From Crocosphaera sp. UHCC 0190 (GTDB lineage Bacteria; Cyanobacteriota; Cyanobacteriia; Cyanobacteriales; Microcystaceae), in NCBI RefSeq assembly GCF_034932065.1, contig NZ_JAYGHP010000006.1, positions 124,001 through 188,000 of the forward strand: a stretch of DNA of 64,000 bases, read 5' to 3'. The translations under genes and the position numbers were made by a program. Under the pieces are notes generated by a model, which ran no database searches, was not told the DNA's origin, and was given only the letters and a program-made list of their open reading frames with translations. Positions 17,977 through 27,162 of this stretch are shown one piece after another. The first letter of the stretch is position 1; every line of letters starts with the position of its first letter.

Positions 17977-19407
17977 ATGAGTGATCAATTTGATTATGAT
18001 TTAATCATTATCGGTGCAGGAGTCGGGGGCCATGGTGCGGCTTTACACGCGGTTAAATGTGGACTGAAAACCGCGATCATCGAAGCGAAAGACATGGGAG
18101 GAACTTGTGTTAACCGAGGTTGTATTCCCTCAAAAGCCTTATTAGCAGCATCAGGAAGAGTTAGAGAATTACAAGATGCTCACCATCTTAACAGTTTAGG
18201 CATTGCCATCGGCGGGGTGCAATTTCAACGGGAAGCGATCGCGGATCATGCCACCAATTTAGTCAATAAAATTCGGGGTGATCTCACCAATAGTTTAAAA
18301 CGTCTCAAGGTAGAAACTATTCACGGTTGGGGAAAAGTGGTTGATAGTCAAAAAGTCAGCGTCTTAACTGATAATGGGGAAAAAATTATCACCGCCAAAG
18401 ATATTATGCTTTGTCCGGGATCAGTGCCTTTTGTGCCTCGCGGTGTTGAAATCGACCATAAAACGGTCTTTACCAGTGACGAAGCCGTAAAATTAGAAAC
18501 CTTACCCCAATGGATCGCTATCATTGGCAGTGGTTATATTGGCCTGGAATTTTCTGATATTTATACCGCATTAGGGTGTGAAGTCACCATGATTGAAGCC
18601 TTAGACACCTTAATGCCAGGATTTGATCCCGAAATCTCCAAAATTGCCGAACGAGTCTTAATTAAAACCCGTGATATTGAAACCTATTCCGGTGTTTTTG
18701 CCACAAAAATAACCCCAGGCGCACCCGTTACCATTGAATTAACGGATGCCAAAACCAAAGAAGTGATCGATGTTTTACAGGTAGACGCTTGTTTAGTCGC
18801 CACAGGGCGCATTCCTGCCACCAAAAATTTAGGCTTAGAAAACATTGGGGTTGAAACCAATCGCGGTTTTATCCCTGTCAATGACAAAATGGAAGTATTA
18901 CGGGATGGTCAACCTGTCCCCCATCTTTGGGCCGTCGGAGATGCAACCGGTAAAATGATGTTAGCCCATGCAGCATCAGGCCAAGGGGTGATCGCCATTG
19001 AGAATATTTGTGGACGGGAGAAAACCATAGACTATCGCAGTATTCCGGCCGCTGCTTTTACCCATCCTGAAATTAGCTATGTCGGTTTAACGGAACCCGC
19101 AGCCCTCGAATTAGGGGAAAAAGAGGGGTTTGAGGTTTCAAGCGTCAAAGCTTACTTTAAAGGCAATTCTAAAGCCCTTGCAGAAGGGGAAACCGATGGC
19201 ATTGCTAAGGTGATCTACCGCAAAGATAACGGGGAAGTCTTAGGGGTGCATATTATTGGCATCCATGCCTCAGACTTAATTCAAGAAGCCGCCAATGCGA
19301 TCGCCCAACGTCAAAGAGTGCAGAATTTAGCCTTTAATATCCATACTCACCCAACCCTCTCAGAAGTGTTAGATGAGGCTTATAAACGGGCTGATGTCGC
19401 TGTTTAA
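17977..19407 (+). CDS. lpdA: Dihydrolipoyl dehydrogenase
   Basis: FAD enzyme (E3) that reoxidises lipoamide in the pyruvate dehydrogenase complex and glycine cleavage system, passing electrons to NAD. The FAD motif [18 protein letters not shown] is at the N-terminus. The redox-active disulphide lies at Cys44 and Cys49 ([16 protein letters not shown]). The NAD motif is [15 protein letters not shown]. The second FAD motif is [17 protein letters not shown], and the active-site HPTLSE pair is at His458 and Glu463. The length of 476 residues is standard. An AAGGA ribosome-binding site lies 10-15 bases before the ATG. Confidence 0.95.
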   Translation: MSDQFDYDLIIIGAGVGGHGAALHAVKCGLKTAIIEAKDMGGTCVNRGCIPSKALLAASGRVRELQDAHHLNSLGIAIGGVQFQREAIADHATNLVNKIRGDLTNSLKRLKVETIHGWGKVVDSQKVSVLTDNGEKIITAKDIMLCPGSVPFVPRGVEIDHKTVFTSDEAVKLETLPQWIAIIGSGYIGLEFSDIYTALGCEVTMIEALDTLMPGFDPEISKIAERVLIKTRDIETYSGVFATKITPGAPVTIELTDAKTKEVIDVLQVDACLVATGRIPATKNLGLENIGVETNRGFIPVNDKMEVLRDGQPVPHLWAVGDATGKMMLAHAASGQGVIAIENICGREKTIDYRSIPAAAFTHPEISYVGLTEPAALELGEKEGFEVSSVKAYFKGNSKALAEGETDGIAKVIYRKDNGEVLGVHIIGIHASDLIQEAANAIAQRQRVQNLAFNIHTHPTLSEVLDEAYKRADVAV

Positions 19408-19428
19408 GATTAATGAGGCGTGAACTAA

Positions 19429-19456
19429 CCCACCGCTACGGATCGGTATCGGTGGG
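19429..19456 (+). terminator. Hairpin after lpdA, possible terminator
   Basis: A 7-bp stem, CCCACCG (19429-19435) with CGGTGGG (19450-19456), lies 22 bp after the lpdA stop. No U-run follows (CTTCTGATC), so an intrinsic terminator is not assured. Confidence 0.45.
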
Positions 19457-19593
19457 GCTTCTGATCTGATGCCTTCTGCTAAAATGTCTTAACTGTGCTA
19501 CATCTAGGCATATAGCATGGTGATGTCCCCGTTTTTATGGAGAAACAGGACATAAATCCCTATCATGATTTATGTAATAGGAAAGGAAGACTC

Positions 19594-22110
19594 ATGGCCA
19601 AACAACAAACACTCTTAGGAACAGGTGAAATTATTCCAACCGCGTTACACGCAGAGATGCAACGTTCCTATTTAGAGTATGCCATGAGCGTCATTGTGGG
19701 ACGGGCCCTGCCAGATGTGCGGGATGGACTCAAACCCGTTCACCGTCGCATTCTCTACGCCATGCACGAGTTAGGATTAACCCCTGATCGCCCTTTTCGT
19801 AAATGCGCTCGTGTGGTGGGAGATGTCTTGGGAAAATATCATCCCCACGGCGATCAATCGGTGTATGATGCCTTGGTTCGCATGGTACAAGACTTTTCGA
19901 GTCGTTACCCTTTATTAGCGGGTCACGGAAATTTTGGCTCGGTGGATAATGATCCCCCTGCGGCCATGCGTTATACCGAAACCAGACTTTCTCCTATTGC
20001 CGATCAAGGAATGTTGAGTGAGATCAGCGAGGCGATCGTTGATTTTAGTAGCAATTTTGATAATTCTCAACAGGAACCCGTCGTTCTCCCGGCTCAATTA
20101 CCCATTTTATTACTCAATGGCTGTACTGGCATTGCTGTGGGAATGGCCACCAATATTCCGCCCCATAATTTAGGGGAAGTGGTAGATGGGTTAATTGCTT
20201 TGATTGATACTCCTGATCTATCTGATGAGAAATTATGGAAGATTATTCCTGGACCAGATTTTCCCACAGGGGGGGAAATTATCGAAACCCAGGGCATTCA
20301 AGAAGCTTATAGTAGTGGCAAAGGCATTATTCCTGTTCGGGGGGTGACACGCATTGAAACCCTCAACGTGGGACGACAACGACGCAAGGAACGAACGGCA
20401 ATTATCGTCACAGAATTGCCCTATCAGGTAAATAAGTCCGCTTGGATTGAAAAAATTGCCGATTTGGTTAACCAGGGACGGTTAGAGGGTATTGCCGATC
20501 TGCGGGATGAAAGCGATCGCACGGGAATGCGGGTGGTAATTGAATTAAAGCGGGATGCAACGACGAAAGGGGTTTTAAAAGCTTTATATAAACAAACGGC
20601 TTTACAAAGTAATTTTGGGGCAATTTTATTGGCCTTAGTTGATAACCAACCTCGTCAATTATCCCTCCGTCAATTATTAGAAGAATTTTTGAAGTTTCGG
20701 GAACAAACCTTAACCCGTCAATACCGTCACGAATTACAAGAATGTCAAAATCGCTTGCATCTTTTGGAGGGGTTATTAATTTCTCTGAATAATTTAGATG
20801 CCGTGATTGATATTTTACGAAATGCGGCGGATGGCACCACAGCAAAAGTGAGATTTCAAGCAGAATTAAATATTAGTGATGCTCAAGCTAACGGGATTTT
20901 AGCTATGCCCATGCGTCGTTTAACGGGGTTAGAACGGCAAAAATTACAGGCTGAATATGAGGCGTTACAAGGGAAAATCAATGAGTTAGAAACCCTACTA
21001 AATGATCGTCAAGAGTTATTGAAAGGGTTAAAAAAAGAACTGCGATCGCTGAAACGAAAATACGGAGATGCAAGACGCACCCGTATCATTAAACCCACTC
21101 CCACCAAAGGCAAAACAACCAAAGCAGAATCAGAAAAAACGGCAATAGATAAGGCTGAAAAATCCACTCCCAAACCTGAAAAATCTCAGCCCCAACCCAG
21201 TCAACCTTTAACCCTATTTACACCCCAAACTCCTCCTAAAGATGCCATTTTAGAAATGACTCATCAGGGAACAATTGCCTGGGGTTCTCCTAATAGTAAA
21301 GTTACTGAAAACAATAGACCTATTTATAGTGAACCCATTCAAGAGAGAGAACAATTTGTGGCAATAACTGATACAGGAAAAGCTTATCCTGTGGCGGTTC
21401 AAGATGTTCCTCCGATTGATATTCAATCTATTCCCTTACTGAGTTTATTACCCAAAAGCGCACAACGAGACGCGAAGAAAGTTGTGTCTGTTTTCTTCTT
21501 ACCAGAAACCACAGAAAATCAAGACTTATTATTACTGACACAACAGGGCAAAATTAAACGAATTAAACAGTCAGAATTAACCGAGTTAACCAATCGAGGT
21601 TTAGTCTTAATTAAACTCAAAGAAGGGGATTTTCTCAATTATATTTGTCCCACAACAGAAGGACAAGAAACAGCCATTGCTACCTCTGGGGGCCGTGTTT
21701 TACGGTTTCCTATTACTGATGAACAAATTCCCACTATGGGCCGTAATGCTCAAGGAAATCAAGCCCTTAAATTACGCTATAATGAGGCCATTGTTAGCTG
21801 TGTCACCCTCAATAGTAATCAAGTCCTTTTATTAGTCTCTCAATTGGGTTATGGTAAACGGTTAAGACTAACAGATTTAAGAATCACTAAATTGGGAGAT
21901 ATTGGCACTCAAGCTCTACAATTTACCCAGAAAAATGATAGTTTAGTCGGGATGATTTTAGCCAAAAAAGGCCAAGAATTTACCCTAATTACGACAAATC
22001 AACAAGCCTTAGTAATTCCATTTGATTCTATACCATTATGGGGCAAAGATGGGCCAGGCGATCGCTTAAACAAGCTACCGCAAAAAGAAACCATTTATGC
22101 CGTAATTTAG
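19594..22110 (+). CDS. Type IIA topoisomerase subunit A (GyrA/ParC-like)
   Basis: DNA-breaking subunit of a type II topoisomerase. The catalytic tyrosine is Tyr127 in [10 protein letters not shown], with Arg126 beside it. The N-terminus shows [21 protein letters not shown] and [15 protein letters not shown]. The quinolone-pocket position equal to E. coli GyrA Ser83 is Gln88. The C-terminal propeller repeats are recognisable ([26 protein letters not shown]), but I see no GyrA box (QRRGGKG-like), so it may be the ParC-like paralogue many cyanobacteria carry. A lysine/proline-rich linker lies at about 500-550. The frame is open from 19537; the ATG at 19594 follows AGGAAAGGA. Confidence 0.85.
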   Translation: MAKQQTLLGTGEIIPTALHAEMQRSYLEYAMSVIVGRALPDVRDGLKPVHRRILYAMHELGLTPDRPFRKCARVVGDVLGKYHPHGDQSVYDALVRMVQDFSSRYPLLAGHGNFGSVDNDPPAAMRYTETRLSPIADQGMLSEISEAIVDFSSNFDNSQQEPVVLPAQLPILLLNGCTGIAVGMATNIPPHNLGEVVDGLIALIDTPDLSDEKLWKIIPGPDFPTGGEIIETQGIQEAYSSGKGIIPVRGVTRIETLNVGRQRRKERTAIIVTELPYQVNKSAWIEKIADLVNQGRLEGIADLRDESDRTGMRVVIELKRDATTKGVLKALYKQTALQSNFGAILLALVDNQPRQLSLRQLLEEFLKFREQTLTRQYRHELQECQNRLHLLEGLLISLNNLDAVIDILRNAADGTTAKVRFQAELNISDAQANGILAMPMRRLTGLERQKLQAEYEALQGKINELETLLNDRQELLKGLKKELRSLKRKYGDARRTRIIKPTPTKGKTTKAESEKTAIDKAEKSTPKPEKSQPQPSQPLTLFTPQTPPKDAILEMTHQGTIAWGSPNSKVTENNRPIYSEPIQEREQFVAITDTGKAYPVAVQDVPPIDIQSIPLLSLLPKSAQRDAKKVVSVFFLPETTENQDLLLLTQQGKIKRIKQSELTELTNRGLVLIKLKEGDFLNYICPTTEGQETAIATSGGRVLRFPITDEQIPTMGRNAQGNQALKLRYNEAIVSCVTLNSNQVLLLVSQLGYGKRLRLTDLRITKLGDIGTQALQFTQKNDSLVGMILAKKGQEFTLITTNQQALVIPFDSIPLWGKDGPGDRLNKLPQKETIYAVI

Positions 22111-22116
22111 TAAGGG

Positions 22117-22141
22117 GTAGGGTGGGCAATACTCACCTTAC
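22117..22141. repeat. Imperfect hairpin between convergent genes
   Basis: A 25-nt inverted repeat with arms GTAGGGTGGG and TCACCTTAC-type, paired with G-T wobbles. It lies 6 bp after the topoisomerase stop and before the stop of the opposite gene. It resembles the elements at 15858 and 27126. Confidence 0.5.
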
Positions 22142-22147
22142 AAACTT

Positions 22148-23086
22148 TTATCTTTGATCAGATAAAATGATCTCATCTAAGGAGAAATCTATGTCATTTT
22201 TATGACGATTTGAGGCTAAATAATCATTGTCAAAGGAGTCTTTTAACCCTGTAATTAAATCATATTTAGGTTGCCAATTTAATTCAGTTAAAGCTTTATG
22301 AATATCCGCAAAAAAGTGCTGCATTCTTAAGGGAAAAGCTTTCTTTTTACCAAAGTCAAATTGTTTAGGATCATAATGAACAATCTTTACTTCATCAGAG
22401 GATTTACCGGCCGCAACCGCACAAGCGCGGGCCAACCCATCAAAGGTAACATAACGCTCCCCTGAAATATTATAAATTTGCCCGATCGCTTGTTGATTTC
22501 CTAACACAGAGGCCATAGATATTACTAAGTCTTGAACATGGCCAAATTGAGTAAAATGTAAGCCGTTACCAGGAATAAGAATGGGGCGATTTCTGACAAT
22601 TCTATCAAAAAACCAAGCCTCTAAATCATTATAATTTTGGGGGCCATAAATATAAGTAGGACGAATGGATGTCCAAGGAATTCCTGCTTTTTCTAAGTAA
22701 GTTTCTGTCTCAAATTTCCCTTTATGACGACTTTTAGGATCAACTTCATCCCCTTCAATATGGGGCATTTGATCGGATTTTAAATAAACCCCTGCTGAGC
22801 TAACATAAACAAAGTGTTTAATCTTATCTTTGAAGATTTCAACTAAAGGTTGAGTATCACTTAATTCCCGGCCATTGTTATCAAAAACAGCATCAAATTT
22901 TTCTGATCCTAACTTCTCTTTGAGTTGAGTTACATCAGTGCGATCGCCTTTAATTTGTTGAATACCTGGGACGGGTGCGGGTTTATTTCCTCGGTTAAAT
23001 AAGACCACCTCATGACCTTGTTTAACTAATTCTTTGGTCAAATAAACCCCAATAAAACGGGTTCCCCCCATGATGAGAATACGCAT
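22148..23086 (-). CDS. NAD-dependent epimerase-like RNA-binding protein, CSP41b type
   Basis: Short-chain dehydrogenase/reductase-fold protein close to chloroplast CSP41b. The NAD-binding start MRILIMGGTRFIGVYL, the SSAGVYLKSD segment, VDPKSRHKGKFETE, SIRPTYIYGPQNYN, ISGERYVTFDGLA, and HYDPKQFDFGKKKAFPLR are all shared with the plant protein. Plastid CSP41 proteins bind and stabilise photosynthetic and ribosomal RNAs rather than acting as sugar epimerases; the same role here is inference. At 312 residues it is full length. It is convergent with the topoisomerase gene. Confidence 0.88.
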   Translation of the reverse strand: MRILIMGGTRFIGVYLTKELVKQGHEVVLFNRGNKPAPVPGIQQIKGDRTDVTQLKEKLGSEKFDAVFDNNGRELSDTQPLVEIFKDKIKHFVYVSSAGVYLKSDQMPHIEGDEVDPKSRHKGKFETETYLEKAGIPWTSIRPTYIYGPQNYNDLEAWFFDRIVRNRPILIPGNGLHFTQFGHVQDLVISMASVLGNQQAIGQIYNISGERYVTFDGLARACAVAAGKSSDEVKIVHYDPKQFDFGKKKAFPLRMQHFFADIHKALTELNWQPKYDLITGLKDSFDNDYLASNRHKNDIDFSLDEIILSDQR

Positions 23087-23126
23087 GATTTCTTAAGCTC
23101 TCCTATTGTTATTTATTGCCTAAAAA

Positions 23127-23657
23127 TTAGGCCGCATCTTTCGGGGGTAGTTTCCGAATTTCTGAATAAAACGCCGTGCGACTGTAACCATTTGCTCCTT
23201 TAATTAAACTGGAACGGAGTCTTAAATTAGGACTAGCAAACCATAACCGTTCTTCAATGTGAATATTATCCCCTTCTAAAGTCAAGGTTAGGGCTTCATC
23301 TTGTCCTAAACTATAGTTTCCTGTTGATGAAGAAAGTTGAGCATTTATTCCCCGTAAAATTCGTCCTATTTGGGGGTTATTTTCATCAGGAACTATGATA
23401 ATAGTTGTGGTGCCACCTTGTTTGGCTTTTCCCCAGTCAACAGCGTTATCCCAACTGATTTTCTGTCCGATCATAGAATTGTTTGGTTTCAGCCCATACT
23501 GTTGACAAATAGCCATGACTTCTGTATGTTCAGCACTGAACAATTCTACGGTTAATTCTGATTTATGGCTCTCAGCTTTTTGCGCTTCAAATTGATAGCT
23601 ACTTCGCTGAGAAAACCATTGTCCTACACATAATTCTAAAAACGTTTGTATGTCCAT
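23127..23657 (-). CDS. Phycobiliprotein bilin lyase, CpcS/CpeS family
   Basis: Lipocalin-fold chaperone-like lyase that attaches a bilin to a conserved cysteine of phycobiliproteins. The family signs are MDIQTFLELCVGQWFSQRSSY at the start, the KSELTVELF segment, and ERLWFASPNLRLRSSLIK with AFYSEIRKLP near the end. It has 176 residues, within the usual range. Whether it is the CpcS, CpcU or CpeS form cannot be settled by eye. It lies 71 bp downstream of an NblB-like HEAT gene on the same strand, so both may serve phycobilisome turnover. Confidence 0.85.
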   Translation of the reverse strand: MDIQTFLELCVGQWFSQRSSYQFEAQKAESHKSELTVELFSAEHTEVMAICQQYGLKPNNSMIGQKISWDNAVDWGKAKQGGTTTIIIVPDENNPQIGRILRGINAQLSSSTGNYSLGQDEALTLTLEGDNIHIEERLWFASPNLRLRSSLIKGANGYSRTAFYSEIRKLPPKDAA

Positions 23658-23728
23658 GAATACTTGGTTTTTGTTCTCGGTTCAATTAATAAAGTGGCGA
23701 ACAGACAAACCCAATTGTACCATGAGAA

Positions 23729-24412
23729 TTACACTAACTTCTCTGTCTCCCGTTCTAAGGATTGTAACGAAAATAGGGCGGCTTCACGCACTTGAGGATG
23801 TTCGTCTTTAGCCAAGAATTTCAGCGCGGACTTGCTTTTTTCGGTGTTTAAATTCCCTAATGCTTGGGCTAACCGTTGACGAATTAACCAGTCTTCTGAG
23901 TCTGCAAAGCGCAAAATATCATTCACCGCATCGATCGCTTTAATTTCCCCTAACGCTGCGATCGCCGCTTGTTTAACGACGGTTTCCTCACTGTCTAACG
24001 CTTGCAATAATAACTCTTGAGCGCGGATATCTCCTAAGTTGCCTAAAGAGACGGCAGCACTAAAGCGCACTAACCATTGAGTATCTTCATAAAATGCTCT
24101 TGACAGGGGTTCAAAGGCCCGTTGATCCCTTAAATATCCTAACGCACCTGCGGCATCAGCGCGAATGCCATAGTCGGGGTCATTCTCTAGGAGTTTAACA
24201 AGAATGGGGAAACATTCGTTTGTTTGTTTGACTCCCAAGGCGAAAACCGCCATTGATCGCACTTGTAGCATTTCATCGTCTAAGACTTTTTTGATCAGGG
24301 GGACAGCATCTTCTGCGGATACTTCTCGTAAGTAAGCAAGGGCCAATAGGCGATCGCGGGAATTTTCGCTTTCGAGTTGTACGGAAATTTGGTCTAAACT
24401 GAGCTTACTCAT
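23729..24412 (-). CDS. HEAT-repeat protein, NblB/bilin-lyase-like
   Basis: An all-helical protein of about seven HEAT (PBS-lyase-type) repeats, each near 30 residues: for example DAVPLIKKVLDDEMLQVRSMAVFALG and YGIRADAAGALGYLRDQRAFEPL. The family includes the CpcE/F lyases and NblB, which helps dismantle phycobilisomes during starvation. A short N-terminus and simple repeat array favour NblB-like proteins. The frame is open to 24433; the ATG at 24412 gives MSKLSLDQISVQL and is preferred, though no clear ribosome-binding site decides. The neighbouring bilin lyase gene supports a phycobilisome role. Confidence 0.75.
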   Translation of the reverse strand: MSKLSLDQISVQLESENSRDRLLALAYLREVSAEDAVPLIKKVLDDEMLQVRSMAVFALGVKQTNECFPILVKLLENDPDYGIRADAAGALGYLRDQRAFEPLSRAFYEDTQWLVRFSAAVSLGNLGDIRAQELLLQALDSEETVVKQAAIAALGEIKAIDAVNDILRFADSEDWLIRQRLAQALGNLNTEKSKSALKFLAKDEHPQVREAALFSLQSLERETEKLV

Positions 24413-24520
24413 TTTTGTAACATTTTTTAACAATTGACTATTTTCATTGTAATGATTTCTCGCAAAAAGATCATGGTGCGAGGGAGATGAGGGGATGATT
24501 AACCGCAGATGAGTGTAAGA

Positions 24521-25861
24521 TCAAGGTTTTTGCCAAACAGTAATACTTTTTCGCAATGCAGTGCGTCCAAATTTACCCATTTGTTGACTACTATTTCCTT
24601 TTCTTTGGGGCAAAATATAGATAGTAACGGGAGAAAAACCGATCTTTTCCGCTATTTCTGTAAAAAATGTATCAATCGGAATGATTTCACCACTATATTT
24701 TACCAGATCATTGACTAGAATAACATAGGCTCCTTGCTGACAAGTTCTATACATTTCTAAAATTACAAAAGTTAATTCAATTAAATAATTTTTAACCATT
24801 AAAAGAATACCTTTATTGTTAACTTCTCCTCGTTTCCATCTTGTTTCTAGAGCATTATTAATTTCTTCAAATACTTGATTAGTATTTAAGATTTTTTGAC
24901 AGAATAAAAATCTATTGTGTTGTTCTAAAGAACTATATAGATTTTCTAAACTTTCTAATTTTGAGCGATTTTCAACAGTACAGGATAATTGACTTTGACG
25001 GAGTTGACGAATTTCTATTTCATCAATTCCCAAGTAAGCTAATTCTAAAGCATAGGTTCTTGTATAATCATAACGATTACAATAAGGGGGTGAAGTAATC
25101 ACTCCAGAAAATTTTTCAGCTTCAATTTTAGGCAATAATTCTAAAACACTACCTTGCCGAAAATCTTGATAGCTTTTGTCATAGATAAAACTTCTGGTTT
25201 TGAGTGAATTTATATCATCAATAGTTATTTTTAAAACTTTCATGAAAGCTTCTTTGACGGTTGGCAAATCTCCTTTGTCAAAAAGCTTAATAGGCTTTTT
25301 TTCTTGCTGTAATCTTGTTTGATTTCTTTGCTTTATTTTATCAGATCTATAATCCCACCTTAAATATTGACCATCCTTTCTTGTATAGCTGATTTCTTCA
25401 AGAATACTCATTAACAACATCTTCAGTAAAATTCTTGTTTCTTGAGAAATATCAAGTATTGTAATTTGATGTGTATAAAACATTAAATCATTTTCTGTCT
25501 CTTGAGAAAAAGCAGATTGAGTAATTTTGAGATGAGGAAAATTCAGATCAACCTTTTGAGGTGTTTGAGTTTCAATTAGTTTTAAAATATTGTTTAATTC
25601 TTCTAAATTATATTTATTAATATTTGATTTTGCTTGCCAAATTAAATGACAAATAGGTAAAATTTCAAACCCAATGGCATTAATTCCTAAAGACTGAGCA
25701 ACTAATAAGGTTGTTCCTGAACCGCCAAAAGGTTCTAATAATGTATCATTAGATTGAATGCCAAATTTATTAATAAGATTTTTAACTAATTCTTCTGAAA
25801 ATCCTTCTTTATATCTAAACCATCCATGAATATTTTTTCCTTTATTTCCTTGATAACTCAC
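24521..25861 (-). CDS. DNA methyltransferase of a restriction-modification system (start unresolved)
   Basis: SAM-dependent DNA amino-methyltransferase. The SAM-binding motif FGGSGTT is at residues 45-51 and the catalytic SPPY is near residue 256, in the order motif I then IV. It should protect the site cut by the upstream endonuclease. The annotated start is a GTG with no ribosome-binding site, and it cuts into apparent coding sequence: the same frame stays open for 76 more codons, to 26089, without ATG, GTG or TTG. This points to an N-terminus fused by frameshift to the endonuclease gene. The base modified (N4-cytosine or N6-adenine) is not predictable. Confidence 0.85.
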   Translation of the reverse strand: MSYQGNKGKNIHGWFRYKEGFSEELVKNLINKFGIQSNDTLLEPFGGSGTTLLVAQSLGINAIGFEILPICHLIWQAKSNINKYNLEELNNILKLIETQTPQKVDLNFPHLKITQSAFSQETENDLMFYTHQITILDISQETRILLKMLLMSILEEISYTRKDGQYLRWDYRSDKIKQRNQTRLQQEKKPIKLFDKGDLPTVKEAFMKVLKITIDDINSLKTRSFIYDKSYQDFRQGSVLELLPKIEAEKFSGVITSPPYCNRYDYTRTYALELAYLGIDEIEIRQLRQSQLSCTVENRSKLESLENLYSSLEQHNRFLFCQKILNTNQVFEEINNALETRWKRGEVNNKGILLMVKNYLIELTFVILEMYRTCQQGAYVILVNDLVKYSGEIIPIDTFFTEIAEKIGFSPVTIYILPQRKGNSSQQMGKFGRTALRKSITVWQKP

Positions 25862-26067
25862 TATTTTACGATTATATTCATTAGTTTCTTTAAAAAGATA
25901 TGAATATTTATTTTCTAATAATAATCTTGCTTGATCAGAATAAATTTGATGATCAGAAAAATTAGAGATAATTACAGAAGATTTTGAGGGAGTATTATTA
26001 TTAAAAGGTAAGCTAAGCTGTAAAGGGACTATGGGTTGATTAGTTGTGACTGAACAATTAACTTTAA

Positions 26068-26089
26068 CTACTTTTTTTTTAGATCTATT
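26068..26089 (-). other. Candidate -1 frameshift site joining endonuclease and methyltransferase frames
   Basis: On the minus strand the endonuclease gene ends CTA-AAA-AAA-AAG-TAG, with nine A in a row. It contains the heptamer A-AAA-AAG in the zero frame (26071-26077), the efficient bacterial -1 slip sequence known from dnaX, directly before the UAG (26068-26070). A -1 slip continues without a stop to 24521. The product would have about 853 residues. Whether slipping occurs is inference. Confidence 0.5.
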
Positions 26090-27081
26090 TTAATGAATTT
26101 TAAAATATCGACTGCAAACTGCTGTCTAAACTCATCCTTAGAAACAATCTGAGTTAAATCATAAATATTGGTAACTAATTCATCACTTTTAAGTCTTTTA
26201 TTAACTTCTTGTGTAATACAATTTGCCAAAAATATTGTTATAACTTCTGGATTTAAACGTCTTGCTTCTTCAAAACTTTTTTTAGCTGCACCATATCTTT
26301 CTAATGCTCCAGCAGTGTCTTTGCCTCCTTTAACTTCTATGACGGCAACTAATTCTCCGTTAGCATTAAGAAAAGAAATATCCGGTTCACTAGAAAATAA
26401 AATACTTGTCTGATTTTTTAATCGAATACCTGATATTAAAGCAGTTTGCTCTATCAAATTATTTAATTGAGTATTTGAGTTCCCCTCTTTATAAATTGTC
26501 GAAACAATTAAATCCTGTTCTAATAAGGTACGAATAATTAATTTTCGAGTTAAAATCTCTGCTTCCTCTCCAATTTTATTATTCCAAGAACCTTGAATTT
26601 GTGCGCCAGCAGAAGCATACATCAGTGCATAAATGTCATCTTGTGTATATTCATTAGCACTTTCTATTATCAAGCTAGAATGGGAGTTATAAAGTTGGCA
26701 AAGAATCACTGATTTATCGGCTGATAATTTTTTACCTTCTTCTATACTTTTAATTGTAAATGCTAATTTATTCACCGCTTTTTGAGGAAGCATAGCAACG
26801 CTTCGATAATAAGCTGATAATTTAGATTGTTCTTGCAAAACTCTCGGATGTGCAAAAACCGCCATCTGAGGAATTTTACTTTTTTCTAAAATCATCCATG
26901 CTGTCTCAGAAACTCCCCAATTATTTTTTTGTTCCCAGTTATAAGTGTCAGCAATTTCTATGAGTTTAAATATTTCATCATGAAAATATTTGAACCCTAA
27001 ATCATATAACTTTCTATAAAAAAAAGTCGCTCTTAATCTATAATCTATTTGTAGAGATTCATGAAGAAAGTCTTGACTCAT
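26068..27081 (-). CDS. Type II-like restriction endonuclease, PD-(D/E)XK fold
   Basis: Probable DNA-cutting partner of the adjacent methyltransferase. A PD-(D/E)XK nuclease core is visible: Glu232-Pro-Asp234, twelve or so residues, then Glu249-Val-Lys251 (EPDISFLNANGELVAVIEVKGG), with an upstream helix holding GEEAE (171-175). The N-terminal half is helical and charged. It has some likeness to XcyI-type enzymes, which cut CCCGGG, but I am not sure of that subgroup. The protein has 337 residues and ends in KKK directly before UAG at the slip sequence. Linked methyltransferases are needed to protect the host. Confidence 0.75.
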   Translation of the reverse strand: MSQDFLHESLQIDYRLRATFFYRKLYDLGFKYFHDEIFKLIEIADTYNWEQKNNWGVSETAWMILEKSKIPQMAVFAHPRVLQEQSKLSAYYRSVAMLPQKAVNKLAFTIKSIEEGKKLSADKSVILCQLYNSHSSLIIESANEYTQDDIYALMYASAGAQIQGSWNNKIGEEAEILTRKLIIRTLLEQDLIVSTIYKEGNSNTQLNNLIEQTALISGIRLKNQTSILFSSEPDISFLNANGELVAVIEVKGGKDTAGALERYGAAKKSFEEARRLNPEVITIFLANCITQEVNKRLKSDELVTNIYDLTQIVSKDEFRQQFAVDILKFIKIDLKKK

Positions 27082-27125
27082 TAGGCAGATTTGATAATAG
27101 GAATTGTGGATAACTAAAGAATGCT

Positions 27126-27152
27126 AATAGGGTGAGTGTGACTCACCCTATT
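27126..27152. repeat. Perfect 12-bp hairpin downstream of oligopeptidase A
   Basis: Arms AATAGGGTGAGT (27126-27137) and ACTCACCCTATT (27141-27152) with a 3-nt loop. It lies just past the stop of the leftward oligopeptidase gene. No U-run follows on the minus strand. It may act as a terminator or mRNA 3' end. Confidence 0.65.
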
Positions 27153-27162
27153 CTAATTGATT

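Noticed and set aside
20468-20845. 125-residue minus-strand frame in the topoisomerase gene
   Set aside because: It lies inside a conserved gene on the other strand and matches no family.
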